DNA from: Roseiarcus fermentans
Lineage (GTDB): Bacteria; Pseudomonadota; Alphaproteobacteria; Rhizobiales; Beijerinckiaceae
Direction of reading: 5' to 3'
NCBI RefSeq assembly: GCF_003315135.1
Contig: NZ_QNRK01000023.1
Location: forward strand, 55,039 to 119,038
Length of the DNA stretch: 64,000 nucleotides
The notes under the pieces are model-generated. The model was not told where the DNA came from and did no database searches. It saw only the letters and a list, made by a program, of their open reading frames with translations. A program made the translations under genes and the position numbers. Below are positions 18,417-28,292 of the stretch, piece after piece. Position 1 is the stretch's first letter. Every line of letters starts with the position of its first letter.

Positions 18417-20084
18417 ATGAGTGACGACAACGAGTTCGTGTTCGTGGCCCTCGGGGGCCTCGGCGAAATCGGCATGAACTGCGCGCTTTACGGCTACGGG
18501 CCGGCGCGCGCGCGCAAGTGGCTGATGGTCGATCTCGGGGTCGCCTTCGCCGGCGACGACCTGCCGGGCGTCGATCTCATTCTGCCCGACCTCGGCTTCA
18601 TCGAGAAGGTGAGGAAGGACCTGGTCGGCGTCGTCCTCACCCACGCCCACGAGGATCATATCGGCGCGCTCGCCGAATTGTGGCCGAGCCTCGGCGTGCA
18701 GGTCTACGCCTCGCCCTTCTCCGCCGGCCTCGCCGAGGCGCGGCGGCTGGGCGAGCCGGGGGCGCCCAAGGTGCCGATCCAGATCGTCAGGCCCGGCGGC
18801 CGGGTGATGATCGGCCCGTTCGACGTCGAATTCGTGCGCGTCGCCCATTCGATCCCGGAAAGCTCGGCGCTGGCGATCCGCACCCCGGCCGGCCTCGTGG
18901 TCCACACCGGCGACTGGAAGATCGATCCGACCCCGATCGTCGGCGCGGTCACCGACGAGGCGCGGCTCGCTGCGCTCGGCGACGAGGGCGTTCTGGCGCT
19001 CGTGTGCGATTCCACCAATGTGCTGCGCGAGGGCGAGAGCCCGTCGGAGCGCGACGTCGCGGCGACGCTCGCGGATCTGGTCGGCAAGGCGAAGGGCAGG
19101 GTGGTCGTCACCACCTTCGCCTCCAACGTCGCCCGCCTGCGTTCGGCCGCCGAAGCGGGCTTCGCCGCCGGGCGGCAGGTGTGCATTCTCGGCCGCGCGA
19201 TGGAGCGGGTGGTGGCGGTCGCGCGCGAACTCGGCATGCTCGACGGCGTCCCGCCGTTCCTCGGCATGGACGCGTTCGGCCGCCTGCCGCGGGACAAGAT
19301 TCTGGCGCTCGCGACCGGCAGCCAGGGCGAGCCGCGCGCCGCGCTCGCCCGCATGGCCTCGGACGATCATCCGACCGCCGAACTGGTCCCCGGCGACACG
19401 GTGATCTTCTCGTCGCGCACCATTCCGGGCAACGAGAAGGCGGTCGGCAAGATCATCAACGCCTTCGCCGCCCGCAACGTCGAGGTCATCACCGACCGTC
19501 ACGCGCTGGTGCACGTCTCGGGACACCCGCGCCGCGCCGAAGTCGCGAAGATGTACGGCTGGCTGAAGCCGCGGATGGCGGTGCCGGCGCACGGCGAGGC
19601 GCTGCACCTGACCGAACACGTCGCGTTCGCGCTGGCGATGGGCGTCCCGCAGGTGCGGCGCGCCTTCAACGGCGATCTCGTTCGCTTCGCCCCCGGCGAC
19701 CTCGAAACGATCGCCAGAATCGACCATGGCCGCCGGCTCAAGGACGGCGAGATCCTGCTGCCGGCGGTGCAGGATTGCGTCGGGCAGCGCCGCCGCCTGT
19801 CGTTCGCCGGCGTCGTGTCGATCGCGATCGCGCTCACCCCGAAAGGCGAGATGGCGGGCGATCCCGACGTGATGATCGCCGGCCTGCCCGAGCGCACCCG
19901 CGACGGCGCCGGCTTCGACGGGATCATCGACGCCGCGATCTTCGAGACCTTCGAAAGCCTGCCCCGCGGCAAGCGCCGCGACCCCGACGCCCTGTCGAGC
20001 GCGATCGAGCGCAGCGTCCGCGCCTCCGTCGGCGCCCACTGGGGCAAGAAGCCGCAGGTGCACGCGCTGGTGGTGGAGGTTTGA
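18417..20084 (+). CDS. rnj: Ribonuclease J
   Basis: 555 aa. Metallo-beta-lactamase/beta-CASP ribonuclease (5'-3' exo and endo activity) for rRNA maturation and mRNA decay. The zinc motif HAHEDHIGAL starts at residue 76; the later DSTN, SQGEP and SGHP motifs of the beta-CASP nucleases are present and the C-terminal domain is complete. Starts directly at the birA stop (TGA ATG). The nuo-birA-rnj-mce order is common in Hyphomicrobiales. The stop is followed at once by an inverted GGCAGTA repeat pair. Confidence 0.93.
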   Translation: MSDDNEFVFVALGGLGEIGMNCALYGYGPARARKWLMVDLGVAFAGDDLPGVDLILPDLGFIEKVRKDLVGVVLTHAHEDHIGALAELWPSLGVQVYASPFSAGLAEARRLGEPGAPKVPIQIVRPGGRVMIGPFDVEFVRVAHSIPESSALAIRTPAGLVVHTGDWKIDPTPIVGAVTDEARLAALGDEGVLALVCDSTNVLREGESPSERDVAATLADLVGKAKGRVVVTTFASNVARLRSAAEAGFAAGRQVCILGRAMERVVAVARELGMLDGVPPFLGMDAFGRLPRDKILALATGSQGEPRAALARMASDDHPTAELVPGDTVIFSSRTIPGNEKAVGKIINAFAARNVEVITDRHALVHVSGHPRRAEVAKMYGWLKPRMAVPAHGEALHLTEHVAFALAMGVPQVRRAFNGDLVRFAPGDLETIARIDHGRRLKDGEILLPAVQDCVGQRRRLSFAGVVSIAIALTPKGEMAGDPDVMIAGLPERTRDGAGFDGIIDAAIFETFESLPRGKRRDPDALSSAIERSVRASVGAHWGKKPQVHALVVEV

Positions 20085-20086
20085 TA

Positions 20087-20203
20087 GGCGGTAGGCAGTA
20101 GGCAGCCGGCGTCGGCCGCGCGATCCGTCCGGATCCGTCGCCGCGGCCATTCGCCTGTTGGCTTATTGCTCGTCGCCGCCGGCTACTGCCTACTGCCACT
20201 GCC
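20087..20203. repeat. Short element with inverted GGCAGTA arrays (empty relative of 2815-3288)
   Basis: The left arm (20087-20110) reads GGCGGTAGGCAGTAGGCAGC and ends in CGGC. The right arm (20178-20203) is its near-inverse, GCCGGCTACTGCCTACTGCC followed by ACTGCC. About 67 bp lies between them with no gene. The heptamer units match the ends of the element in the nuo operon, so this looks like a gene-less, MITE-like copy inserted 2 bp after the rnj stop. It would form a long hairpin in the rnj mRNA. Confidence 0.6.
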
Positions 20204-20223
20204 GAATCCCCGGAGGCACGCCC

Positions 20224-20637
20224 ATGATCGGAAAACTCAACCACGTCGCCATCGCCGTTCCCGACCTCGAAAAGGCGGCCAACACCTACCGCGAGACGCT
20301 CGGCGCGAAAGTGTCGGCGCCGCACCCCGTTCCCGCCCACGGCGTGACCGTCGTGTTCGTCGAACTGCCGAACACCAAGATCGAGCTTCTCCATCCGCTC
20401 GGCGACAAGTCGCCGATCGCGGGTTTTCTCGAGAAGAACGCGGGCGGCGGCATCCACCACATCTGCTTCGAAGTGGAGGACGTCGTCGCCGCCGGCGAAA
20501 CGCTGAAGGCGGCGGGCGCGCGGGTGCTCGGCGACGGCGCGCCCAAGATCGGCGCGCACGGCAACCCGGTGCTGTTCCTGCACCCGAAGGACTTCTTCGG
20601 CACGCTGGTCGAAATCGAGCAGGTTCCCGCCGCCTGA
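20224..20637 (+). CDS. mce: Methylmalonyl-CoA epimerase
   Basis: 137 aa, vicinal-oxygen-chelate fold made of two beta-alpha-beta-beta-beta modules. Interconverts (R)- and (S)-methylmalonyl-CoA in propionyl-CoA degradation. Metal ligand candidates are H7 (LNHVAIAV), H78/H79 (GGIHHICFEV) and a C-terminal Glu (LVEIEQ). The start ATG at 20224 has an ideal CCGGAGG box. Its location after rnj agrees with the usual alphaproteobacterial context. Confidence 0.92.
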   Translation: MIGKLNHVAIAVPDLEKAANTYRETLGAKVSAPHPVPAHGVTVVFVELPNTKIELLHPLGDKSPIAGFLEKNAGGGIHHICFEVEDVVAAGETLKAAGARVLGDGAPKIGAHGNPVLFLHPKDFFGTLVEIEQVPAA

Positions 20638-20662
20638 GGCGAATGAAGTCGGCGCCGGGAGC

Positions 20663-21592
20663 TTGACCCGTCTCGAGGCCGACGCGCTGCTGCTCGCCGC
20701 CGCGATCGTCTGGGGGGTCACGTTCGTCGTCCAGAAGGATATCGGCGCGCTGCCGCCGATGGCCTTCGTGGCGGCGCGCTTCGTCGTGTCGGCGCTGGCG
20801 CTGGCGCCGCTCGCGCTGTTCGAAGGCCGGCGCGCCTCGCGGCCCGTGAGCGCAAGCGCGCGCCGCCTCGCGGCGGTCATCGGGCTGATGCTGTTTCTCG
20901 GCGCCAGCCTGCAGCAGGTCGGGATCGCGACCACCAGCGCCACCAACGCCGGTTTTCTCACCGCCTGCTACGTCGTCTTGACGCCGTTCGTCGTCTGGGC
21001 GCTGTCGCGCACGCGCCCGCGCGCGATCGTGCTCCTGGCGAGCGCCGTTTCGCTCGCCGGCGCGTGGTTGCTCGCGACCGGGGGCGGACCCGGCGCGCCG
21101 CCGACGGCGGGCGACGGGATCGTGCTCCTGTCGGATCTCGCCTGGGCGACCGGGATCGCGCTGACCCCGCTCTATCTGGCGAGGACCGAGCGGCCGCTGA
21201 CGCTCGCCTTCACCCAGTATGCGCTGTGCGCGGCGCTGGCCGCAGCCGCGTCGCTCGCCTTCGAGACCGCGCCGCCGGCGGCCTTTGTCGCGGCGGCGCC
21301 CGAGATTCTGTTCGCCGGGCTGGTGTCGGGCGCGCTCGGCTATACGCTGGCGATCTTCGGCCAGCGCCACACGCCGCCGGCCGAGGCGGCGCTGATCCTG
21401 TCGCTGGAAAGCGTATTCGCGGCGCTTGCGGGCGCGCTCTGGCTTGGCGAGCGGCTCACGCCCGCCGCGGCCGCCGGCTGCGGGCTCATTCTCCTCGGCG
21501 CGCTCGCGGCGGAAGCGGCGCCGGCGCTGATCGCAGGGAAAGCCGCGCGCCGCAACGTGGCGTTACGTCGCGACCGCGGGGCGCGATTATGA
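20663..21592 (+). CDS. DMT superfamily (EamA) transporter
   Basis: 309 aa with about ten hydrophobic helices forming two EamA repeats. WGVTFVVQKDIGALPPMAFV and TSATNAGFLTACYVVLTPFV mark the first half, and EAALILSLESVFAALAGALW the second. An inner-membrane drug/metabolite exporter; substrate cannot be told. Start is TTG at 20663 with GGGAG just upstream, giving the full first helix; this start is somewhat uncertain. Confidence 0.85.
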   Translation: MTRLEADALLLAAAIVWGVTFVVQKDIGALPPMAFVAARFVVSALALAPLALFEGRRASRPVSASARRLAAVIGLMLFLGASLQQVGIATTSATNAGFLTACYVVLTPFVVWALSRTRPRAIVLLASAVSLAGAWLLATGGGPGAPPTAGDGIVLLSDLAWATGIALTPLYLARTERPLTLAFTQYALCAALAAAASLAFETAPPAAFVAAAPEILFAGLVSGALGYTLAIFGQRHTPPAEAALILSLESVFAALAGALWLGERLTPAAAAGCGLILLGALAAEAAPALIAGKAARRNVALRRDRGARL

Positions 21593-21673
21593 CGGCGGCC
21601 GCCCTTGCCTCGTCGGCCGCGTGGCGTAAAAGTGGCGCAAAGAAGCTGCGAATCTTCCGGGAGGGGCGAACTC

Positions 21674-23083
21674 ATGGACTTTCTGATTGCGCTGGCGGCG
21701 CTGTGTTTTCTGATGTTCGTCGCCTATCGCGGCTTCAGCGTCATCCTGTTCGCGCCCATCGCCGCCATGGGCGCCGTCTTTCTCACCGACCCGCACGCGG
21801 TGCCCGCCGCCTTCACCAATCTCTTCATGGTGAAAATGGTCGGCTTCGCCCAGCTCTATTTTCCGGTCTTCCTGCTCGGCGCGGTGTTCGGCAAGGTGAT
21901 CGAGCTGTCCGGTTTCGCCAAGTCGATCGTGGCCACCATCATCCGCGTCGTCGGCAAGGAGCAGGCGATGCTGGCGATCGTGCTCGTGTGCGCGGTGCTG
22001 ACCTACGGCGGCGTGTCGCTGTTCGTGGTGGTGTTCGCCGCCTATCCGTTCGCGGCCGAACTGTTCCGCGCCGGCGACATCCCCAAGCGCCTGATCCCCG
22101 GCACGATTGCGCTCGGCGCCTTCTCCTTCACCATGGACGCGCTGCCGTTCACCCCGCAGATCCAGAACATCATCCCCACCACCTACTTCAAGACCACGAC
22201 CGGCGCCGCGCCGATCCTCGGCGTCATCGGCGCGATCTTCATCCTGGTTTGCGGGATGAGCTATCTCGAGTGGCAGAAGCGGCGCGCCCGGGCCAACGGC
22301 GAGGGCTATGGCGAAGGCCACATCAACGAGCCGGCGCCGGTCGACACCACCCATCTGCCGTCGCCCTGGATCGCCTTCCTGCCGCTGATCGTGGTGTTCG
22401 TCCTCAACATCATCCTCGGCGGCTTCCCGCCCGGCATCCCCGGCCTGATCGACTGGGCCTACGGCGCGAGCTATGACCTCAAGCTCGCCATGGACCACGC
22501 CATCCCGACGCCGGTCCAGCCGATCCGCGCGGTCTGGGCGGTCGAGGGCGCGCTGCTCACGGGCATCATCCTGGTCTTCCTGCTCGCCTTCCGCACCGTG
22601 TCGAAGACTTTCGCCGAGGGCAGCAAGGCGGCGGTGGCCGGCGCGTTGCTCGCGGCCATGAACACCGCCACCGAATACGGCTTCGGCGGCGTGATCGCCT
22701 CGCTGCCCGGGTTCCTCGCCATCCGCGACGCGCTCGGCGCGATCCCCAACCCGCTGGTGCGCGAGGCCGTCACCGTCACCTCGCTCGCCGGCATCACCGG
22801 CTCGGCCTCGGGCGGCATGTCGATCGCGCTGGCCGCGATGTCGAAGGACTTCATCGAAGCCGCCAACGCCGTCGGCATCCCGATGCAGGTCCTGCACCGC
22901 GTCGCCGCCATGGCGTCGGGCGGCATGGACACCCTGCCGCACAACGGCGCGGTCATCACGCTGCTGGCCGTCACGGGCCTCACCCACCGCGAGTCCTACA
23001 AGGACATCTTCGCCGTGACGATCCTGAAGACGGCGGCGGTGTTCGTGATCATCGGCGTCTACGAGTTCAGCGGCCTCTACTGA
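21674..23083 (+). CDS. GntP-family permease (hydroxy/keto-acid type)
   Basis: 469 aa, about 12 membrane helices, resembling the gluconate/citrate-type GntP permeases, with [40 protein letters not shown] and [20 protein letters not shown]. The ATG at 21674 follows GGGAGGGG; the frame is open further upstream but without homology. It is immediately followed (11 bp) by a CoA-transferase gene, which suggests uptake of an organic acid such as hydroxybutyrate or acetoacetate that is then activated with CoA. The substrate is an inference. Confidence 0.85.
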   Translation: MDFLIALAALCFLMFVAYRGFSVILFAPIAAMGAVFLTDPHAVPAAFTNLFMVKMVGFAQLYFPVFLLGAVFGKVIELSGFAKSIVATIIRVVGKEQAMLAIVLVCAVLTYGGVSLFVVVFAAYPFAAELFRAGDIPKRLIPGTIALGAFSFTMDALPFTPQIQNIIPTTYFKTTTGAAPILGVIGAIFILVCGMSYLEWQKRRARANGEGYGEGHINEPAPVDTTHLPSPWIAFLPLIVVFVLNIILGGFPPGIPGLIDWAYGASYDLKLAMDHAIPTPVQPIRAVWAVEGALLTGIILVFLLAFRTVSKTFAEGSKAAVAGALLAAMNTATEYGFGGVIASLPGFLAIRDALGAIPNPLVREAVTVTSLAGITGSASGGMSIALAAMSKDFIEAANAVGIPMQVLHRVAAMASGGMDTLPHNGAVITLLAVTGLTHRESYKDIFAVTILKTAAVFVIIGVYEFSGLY

Positions 23084-23094
23084 GGGACAGGATC

Positions 23095-25083
23095 ATGCCG
23101 GGCGGACAGAAGCATCCGGCGCTGCCGTACCTCCGCTCGCCCGAGCTGGGCAAGGTCGTCACCGCCGCCGAGGCGGTGCGCCTGATCCGCGACGGCGACA
23201 CGGTGGCGACCGGCGGCTTCGTCGGCATCGGCTTCGCCGAGGAGATCGCCATCGCCCTCGAGGCGCGTTTCCTCGCCGACGCCGCCCCGCGCGACCTGAC
23301 GCTCGTCTACGCGGCCGGCCAGGGCGACGGCAACACCAAGGGCCTCAACCACTTCGCCCACGAGGGCCTCGTGCGCCGCGTCATCGGCGGCCACTGGGGG
23401 CTCGCGCCGAAGCTGCAGGCGATGGCGATCGACAACCGGATCGAGGCGTACAACCTGCCCCAGGGGGTGATCACCCACCTGTTCCGCGACATCGCCGCGC
23501 GCCGCCCGGCGCACGTCACCCGCGTCGGCATGGAGACGTTCGTCGACCCGAAGAACGGCGGCGGCAAGCTCAATGCCCGCACGACCGAGGACCTCGTCGA
23601 GCGCATCACCCTCGCCGGGCAGGCGTGCCTCGCCTACCGCACGTTTCCGATCCAGGTCGGGATCATTCGCGCCACCACCGGCGACGCCGACGGCAACCTC
23701 ACCATGGAAAAGGAGGCGCTGACGCTGGAGGCGCTCGCCATCGCGATGGCGGCGCACAACTCGGACGGAATCGTCATCGCCCAGGTCGAGCGGGTCGCCG
23801 AGAGCGGCAGCCTGAACCCGCGGCAGGTGAAAATCCCCGGCGTCCTGGTCGACTGCGTCGTCGTGGCGCGGCCGGAGCATCACTGGCAGACCTTCGGCAC
23901 GCAATACAATCCCGCCTACAGCGGCGAGATCCGGGCGCGCGCCGGATCGCTGCCGGCGATGGCGATGAGCGAGCGCAAGATCATCGCCCGCCGCGCCGCG
24001 TTCGAGCTCAAGGCCAACAGCGTCGTCAACCTCGGCATCGGCATGCCCGAGGGCGTCGCCGCGGTCGCCAACGAGGAGAAGATCATCGACCTGATCACGC
24101 TGACCGCCGAGCCCGGCGTGATCGGCGGGATTCCGGCGAGCGGCATCGACTTCGGCGCCGCGACCAACACCCAGGCGGTGATCGACCAGCCCTACCAGTT
24201 CGACTTCTACGACGGCGGCGGACTGGACGCCGCCTTCCTCGGCCTCGCCCAGGTCGATCGCCACGGCAACCTCAACGTCAGCAAGTTCGGGCCGAAACTC
24301 GCCGGTGCCGGCGGCTTCATCAACATCAGCCAGAACGCCAAGGAGGTCGTGTTCGTCGGCACGTTCGGCGCCGGCAGCCAGAAGGTCGGCGCGCGGGAGG
24401 GCAGGCTGGTCATCGAGCAGGAGGCGAAGTTCAAGAAATTCGTGGCCGACGTCGAGCACGTCACCTTCAGCGGCGCCTATGCCGGGACACGCGGGCAGAA
24501 CGCGCTCTACGTGACCGAGCGCGCCGTCTTTGCGCTCCGGTCGGAAGGGCTGGAACTCGTCGAGGTTGCGCCGGGCGTCGACATCGAGCGCGACATCCTC
24601 GCCCGCATGGATTTCAAGCCGCTGATTCCGCGTGACCCCGTGTTGATGGACGCGCGGATTTTCGCGCCCGAACCGATGAATCTGCGCGCCGATCTCGTCG
24701 GGGTGTCGCTCGAAAGCCGCTTCACCTACGACGCGACGCAGAACGCCTTCTTCATCAATCTCGAACGCTTCGATCTGCGCCGCCGGGAAGACATCGGCGC
24801 GATCGAGAAAGTGGTCGAATCGAAGCTCGGATCGCTCGGCGAGCGCGCCTACGCGATCGTCAATTACGACAATTTCACCATCCTGCCGGACCTGCTCGAC
24901 GAGTACACGGCAATGGTGCGCGGCCTCGCCGACCGCTTCTATTCCGGCGTGTCGCGCTACACCACCAGCGGCTTCCTGCGGATGAAGCTCGGCGACTCGC
25001 TGAAAAAGCGCGGCGTCGCGCCGCATATCTTCGAGAGCGAGGCGCAGGCGCGGAGGGACTGGCGCAAGGAGACGCGCGAGTAG
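23095..25083 (+). CDS. Acyl-CoA:acetate/3-ketoacid CoA-transferase (YdiF-like)
   Basis: 662 aa, both family I CoA-transferase halves fused in one chain. The first has [18 protein letters not shown], the second [17 protein letters not shown]. The catalytic glutamate that forms the glutamyl-CoA thioester is E339 in the motif TAEPGVIGG. Transfers CoA between acetyl-CoA (or similar) and short-chain acids. An extra 120-residue C-terminal domain (from [13 protein letters not shown]) is usual in alphaproteobacterial members. Forms an operon with the permease upstream. Confidence 0.9.
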   Translation: MPGGQKHPALPYLRSPELGKVVTAAEAVRLIRDGDTVATGGFVGIGFAEEIAIALEARFLADAAPRDLTLVYAAGQGDGNTKGLNHFAHEGLVRRVIGGHWGLAPKLQAMAIDNRIEAYNLPQGVITHLFRDIAARRPAHVTRVGMETFVDPKNGGGKLNARTTEDLVERITLAGQACLAYRTFPIQVGIIRATTGDADGNLTMEKEALTLEALAIAMAAHNSDGIVIAQVERVAESGSLNPRQVKIPGVLVDCVVVARPEHHWQTFGTQYNPAYSGEIRARAGSLPAMAMSERKIIARRAAFELKANSVVNLGIGMPEGVAAVANEEKIIDLITLTAEPGVIGGIPASGIDFGAATNTQAVIDQPYQFDFYDGGGLDAAFLGLAQVDRHGNLNVSKFGPKLAGAGGFINISQNAKEVVFVGTFGAGSQKVGAREGRLVIEQEAKFKKFVADVEHVTFSGAYAGTRGQNALYVTERAVFALRSEGLELVEVAPGVDIERDILARMDFKPLIPRDPVLMDARIFAPEPMNLRADLVGVSLESRFTYDATQNAFFINLERFDLRRREDIGAIEKVVESKLGSLGERAYAIVNYDNFTILPDLLDEYTAMVRGLADRFYSGVSRYTTSGFLRMKLGDSLKKRGVAPHIFESEAQARRDWRKETRE

Positions 25084-25224
25084 AACGGCGGCCCGGCCCA
25101 AACGAAATGCGGCAATCGGCGCGCAGCGTCTTGCCATGAGCGTCCGGCGCGGGCATCGTCGCGGACAGACGGTCGATGCGAGCGCGCCGACCCGGCCATT
25201 CGACGATTAGCGGGGGCGCTGTCG

Positions 25225-26496
25225 ATGCGGAAATACATGATCCACGCCATCCTGGCGGCGCTGGTCCTGGGGATTTTCGTCGGATATCTCATCTTTCTCG
25301 TCGATCCGGACACCGGCAAGGCCGTCGCGTCCTATCTCGAGCTGGTTTCGACGCTGTTTCTTCGCCTGATCAAGATGATCATCGCGCCGCTGGTGTTTTC
25401 GACTCTGGTGGTCGGCATCACCCATGTCGGCGAATCGAACCAGATCGGCCGCATTTTCATCAAGACCATGACGTGGTTTATCGCCGCCTCGCTGGTTTCG
25501 CTGTTGCTCGGGCTCTTGATGGTCAATATCCTGCGGCCTGGCGACGCGCTGAACATTCCGATCCCCGACGCGCATGCGGCGACCGGCCTCAAGACCTCGG
25601 CCCTGTCGCTGCAGAACTTCGTCGAGCATCTCGTGCCACGATCGATTATCGAGGCGATGGCGAACAACGAGATCCTTCAGATCGTGGTGTTCTCGGTGTT
25701 CTTCGGCGTCGCCATCGCCTCGCTCGGCGACAAGGGGAAGCTGATCGTCCAGGGGATCGACGAACTCGCCCACGTCATGCTGATCGTCACCGGTTATGTG
25801 ATGACCTTTGCGCCGCTGGCGGTGTTCGCGGCGGTGGCGGCGACCGTCGCCAAGCAGGGCCTCTGGGTGCTGCTGGTGTTCGCCAAGTTCATGGGGGGCT
25901 TCTATCTGTCGCTGCTCCTGTTGTGGGGGCTGCTCGCGCTCGGGGGCTTCCTCGTGCTGGGGCCGCGGGTCCTTCGCCTCCTCGGCATGATGCGGGGGCC
26001 GATCCTGCTCGCCTTCTCGACCGCTTCGTCCGAGGCGGCCTACCCGAAGACGCTCGAGGCCCTCGAGCAGTTCGGCGTGCCCAACCGCATCGCCTCCTTC
26101 GTCCTGCCGATGGGCTATTCGTTCAATCTCGACGGCTCGATGATGTACTGCACCTTCGCCTCGCTGTTCATCGCGCAGGCCTATGGCGTCGTGCTGCCGC
26201 TCGGGACGCAGCTCACCATGCTGTTGATCCTGATGCTGACGTCGAAGGGCATGGCCGGCGTGCCGCGCGCGTCGCTGGTGGTGATCGCCGCCACGCTCAA
26301 CCAGTTCGCGATTCCCGAGGCGGGCCTCCTGCTGATCATGGGAATCGACCAGTTCCTCGACATGGGTCGATCGGCCACCAACGTCGTCGGCAATTCGATC
26401 GCCACGGCGGTCGTCTCCCGCTGGGAGGGCGCGCTCGGGGAGGAGAGGCCCGCCGGGGCGGACGACGCCTTTCTCGACGAACCGGCGGCGGCGTGA
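25225..26496 (+). CDS. Dicarboxylate/amino-acid:cation symporter (DAACS family)
   Basis: 423 aa, membrane carrier of the DctA/GltP fold. The serine-rich reentrant loop AFSTASSEAAYPKTLEAL and the transport motif GYSFNLDGSMMYCTFASLF with NxxGT-like variation are clear, as is a final NVVGNSIATAVVSRWEG. It uses H+ or Na+ to import C4-dicarboxylates or acidic amino acids. It is followed after 7 bp by a periplasmic binding-protein gene, an odd partner for a secondary carrier. Confidence 0.9.
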   Translation: MRKYMIHAILAALVLGIFVGYLIFLVDPDTGKAVASYLELVSTLFLRLIKMIIAPLVFSTLVVGITHVGESNQIGRIFIKTMTWFIAASLVSLLLGLLMVNILRPGDALNIPIPDAHAATGLKTSALSLQNFVEHLVPRSIIEAMANNEILQIVVFSVFFGVAIASLGDKGKLIVQGIDELAHVMLIVTGYVMTFAPLAVFAAVAATVAKQGLWVLLVFAKFMGGFYLSLLLLWGLLALGGFLVLGPRVLRLLGMMRGPILLAFSTASSEAAYPKTLEALEQFGVPNRIASFVLPMGYSFNLDGSMMYCTFASLFIAQAYGVVLPLGTQLTMLLILMLTSKGMAGVPRASLVVIAATLNQFAIPEAGLLLIMGIDQFLDMGRSATNVVGNSIATAVVSRWEGALGEERPAGADDAFLDEPAAA

Positions 26497-26503
26497 GGCG
26501 GCG

Positions 26504-27463
26504 ATGGGCGTCCCGACGTTGATGGCGCTCAGGCGACGCCTGGGTCTGGCCGCGGCCGCTCTCCTCGCCGCGACGGCCTTCGCCGCCGCGCAGGCGGACG
26601 ACGCCGGCCTGACCGGCGCGCTGGCGAAGATCGCCCGCACGGGCGAAGTCGTCGTCGCGGCGCGCGACGATGCGGCGCCGTTCTCGTTCCGCGACCGCGC
26701 CGGACGGCCGGTCGGCTACAGCATCGACCTGTGCGAAGCGATCGTGGAGGAGATCGGCCGCACCCTCGGGCGCGACGACCTGCGCGTCGCGTTCAAGCCG
26801 GTGACCGCCGAGACCCGGCTCGCCGCGGTGATCTCGGGCGACGCCGATCTCGAATGCGGCGCGACCACGGCGACCGCCGAGCGGGCGCGTGTGGTCTCGT
26901 TCTCGCCGCTGATCTTCGTCGCCGGAACCCGCATTCTGGTCCGGAAGGGGACGCCTTGGCGCGACTTCCACGACCTCGCCGGCAAGCGGATCGCCGTCAC
27001 CGCCGGCACGACCAACCTCGCCGTGATGACGACGCTCAACGACAGCTTCCGTCTCGCGATGACGCTGGTCGCGACCCCGGATCACGAGCAGGCTTTCCGT
27101 CTGCTCGGCGACGGCGAGGTCGACGGCTTCGCGGCCGACGACGTGCTGTTGGCCGGCCTCCTCGCCCGTCATCATGCGCGCGACCGGCTCGAGGTCGTCG
27201 GCGAAATGCTGTCCTACGAGCCCTACGGCATCGTCTACCGCCACGACGACCTCCCCATGAAAGAGGCGGTCGAGCGCGCCTTCGCGACGCTCGCGGCCTC
27301 CAACGACCTCGCCTGGACCTATGCGCGCTGGTTCGAGCGGCGACTGCCCAACGGCGAACTGTTGGGGATCCCGATGAGCCCGCAGCTCGAGGCGGCCTTC
27401 GGCCTCCTGCGCGAGCCCGCCAACGCCGAGCCCAAGGAGGCGCCCGGCGGTGGCGGCGGGTGA
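26504..27463 (+). CDS. Amino-acid-type periplasmic substrate-binding protein (PBP2)
   Basis: 319 aa with a signal peptide (about residues 1-31, Ala/Leu-rich core ending AAAQADD). The mature part is a type 2 periplasmic binding domain similar to polar amino-acid ABC transporters: GEVVVAARDDAAPFSFRD, GYSIDLCEAIVEEIG, GDADLECGATTATAERA and SYEPYGIVYR. No ABC permease or ATPase is adjacent; the upstream neighbour is a DAACS symporter. It may serve an ABC system encoded elsewhere or have a sensory role. Confidence 0.87.
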   Translation: MGVPTLMALRRRLGLAAAALLAATAFAAAQADDAGLTGALAKIARTGEVVVAARDDAAPFSFRDRAGRPVGYSIDLCEAIVEEIGRTLGRDDLRVAFKPVTAETRLAAVISGDADLECGATTATAERARVVSFSPLIFVAGTRILVRKGTPWRDFHDLAGKRIAVTAGTTNLAVMTTLNDSFRLAMTLVATPDHEQAFRLLGDGEVDGFAADDVLLAGLLARHHARDRLEVVGEMLSYEPYGIVYRHDDLPMKEAVERAFATLAASNDLAWTYARWFERRLPNGELLGIPMSPQLEAAFGLLREPANAEPKEAPGGGGG

Positions 27464-27556
27464 CGGCGAGCCCCGGCCGACGCAGGTCGGCGGCGCGCCG
27501 CCGCGGTGTCCTGCCGGTCGGAATGACGCAGACAGTGAGAAACCAGCAAGACGCGT

Positions 27557-27580
27557 TGACGCTTTCGTCACGTGTTTTTT
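27557..27580 (+). terminator. Possible intrinsic terminator after the binding-protein gene
   Basis: Stem TGACG (27557-27561), loop CTTT, stem CGTCA (27566-27570), followed by CGTG and a run of T. The stem is short, so strength is uncertain, but the T-run is exceptional in this G+C-rich DNA. It lies about 95 bp after the stop at 27463. Confidence 0.45.
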
Positions 27581-27797
27581 TCATTGTTCACGCTTGCCGG
27601 CGCATGCTGTAGCCGTACACGGAATTATTGACAGTATCGGCCAGATTCGGCGACCGAAAAGACGCCCCGAAGGTCTCGTCTGATCTCCCCACTGCTATAA
27701 GTTTACGGACGCTCAATCAACTTGTCTCTCTTGCCTTCCGCGGATCGTCACGACGACCATGGCGCGCAGGTCAGGTCCAATAAAGGGAGACTCGTCG
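27581..27797 (+). promoter_or_regulatory. AT-richer intergenic region upstream of the GYD gene
   Basis: Contains TTGACA at 27628-27633 and TATAAG at 27696-27701, but the two are about 62 bp apart and do not form one promoter; either could belong to a promoter with a weak partner. A strong ribosome-binding site AAAGGGAGA precedes the ATG at 27798. No other gene is seen in the 334-bp gap. Confidence 0.35.
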
Positions 27798-28145
27798 ATG
27801 CCATACTATATGTTCCAGTGGAAATACAAGAACGAAGCGGTCAAGGCCCTTGTCCAGACCCCGCAGGACCGCGCGGCCGAACTGCGCAAGGTGGTGCAGG
27901 CGTTCGGCGGTCGCTTGCACGAGTTCTTCTTCGCTTTCGGCGACTACGACGGCGTCAGCATCGTCGAGTTCCCCAACAACGAACGGTGTGCGGCCTGCGC
28001 GACGACGTTGACCGGCGCCGGCGCCAACGACCTCTTCCGAACCACCGTCCTGCTCACCGGCGACGAGGCCAAGGCGGCTCTGGCGATGGCGAACGCGACC
28101 AATCCGGACTATGCGCCGCCGACAGGCTACACGCACCACTCCTGA
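27798..28145 (+). CDS. GYD domain protein
   Basis: 115 aa starting MPYYMFQWKYKNEAVKALV, with the diagnostic FFFAFGDYDGVSIVEFPNN in the middle. A small ferredoxin-like alpha/beta domain of unknown biochemical role, widespread in Proteobacteria. The start at 27798 was chosen for the AAAGGGAGA box and because homology begins there. There are paired cysteines (CAACATTL), not conserved in the family as far as I recall. Confidence 0.8.
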   Translation: MPYYMFQWKYKNEAVKALVQTPQDRAAELRKVVQAFGGRLHEFFFAFGDYDGVSIVEFPNNERCAACATTLTGAGANDLFRTTVLLTGDEAKAALAMANATNPDYAPPTGYTHHS

Positions 28146-28255
28146 ACCCGTCTCTGTCGGCGGCGCGCGGCCGGCCGACCCTCGATCATGCGCCGGCCGG
28201 CCGGGCCCGTCGGCGGTTCCCTGAACGCCTCGAGGCGCGCACGGCGGGAGCGCGC

Positions 28256-28290
28256 TTGCGAAGCCGCCGTTTTGCGGGTATATACCCGCA
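28256..28290 (+). promoter_or_regulatory. Promoter with an 18-bp palindromic operator (MarR autoregulation)
   Basis: TTGCGA (28256-28261), a 17-bp spacer and TATATA (28279-28284) make a good sigma-70 type promoter. The -10 is the centre of a perfect palindrome TGCGGGTATATACCCGCA (28273-28290). The expected start of transcription, about 7-8 bp after the -10, coincides with the ATG at 28293, so the mRNA would be leaderless. A repressor bound there would block RNA polymerase; the gene itself encodes a MarR protein. Confidence 0.7.
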
Positions 28291-28292
28291 TC

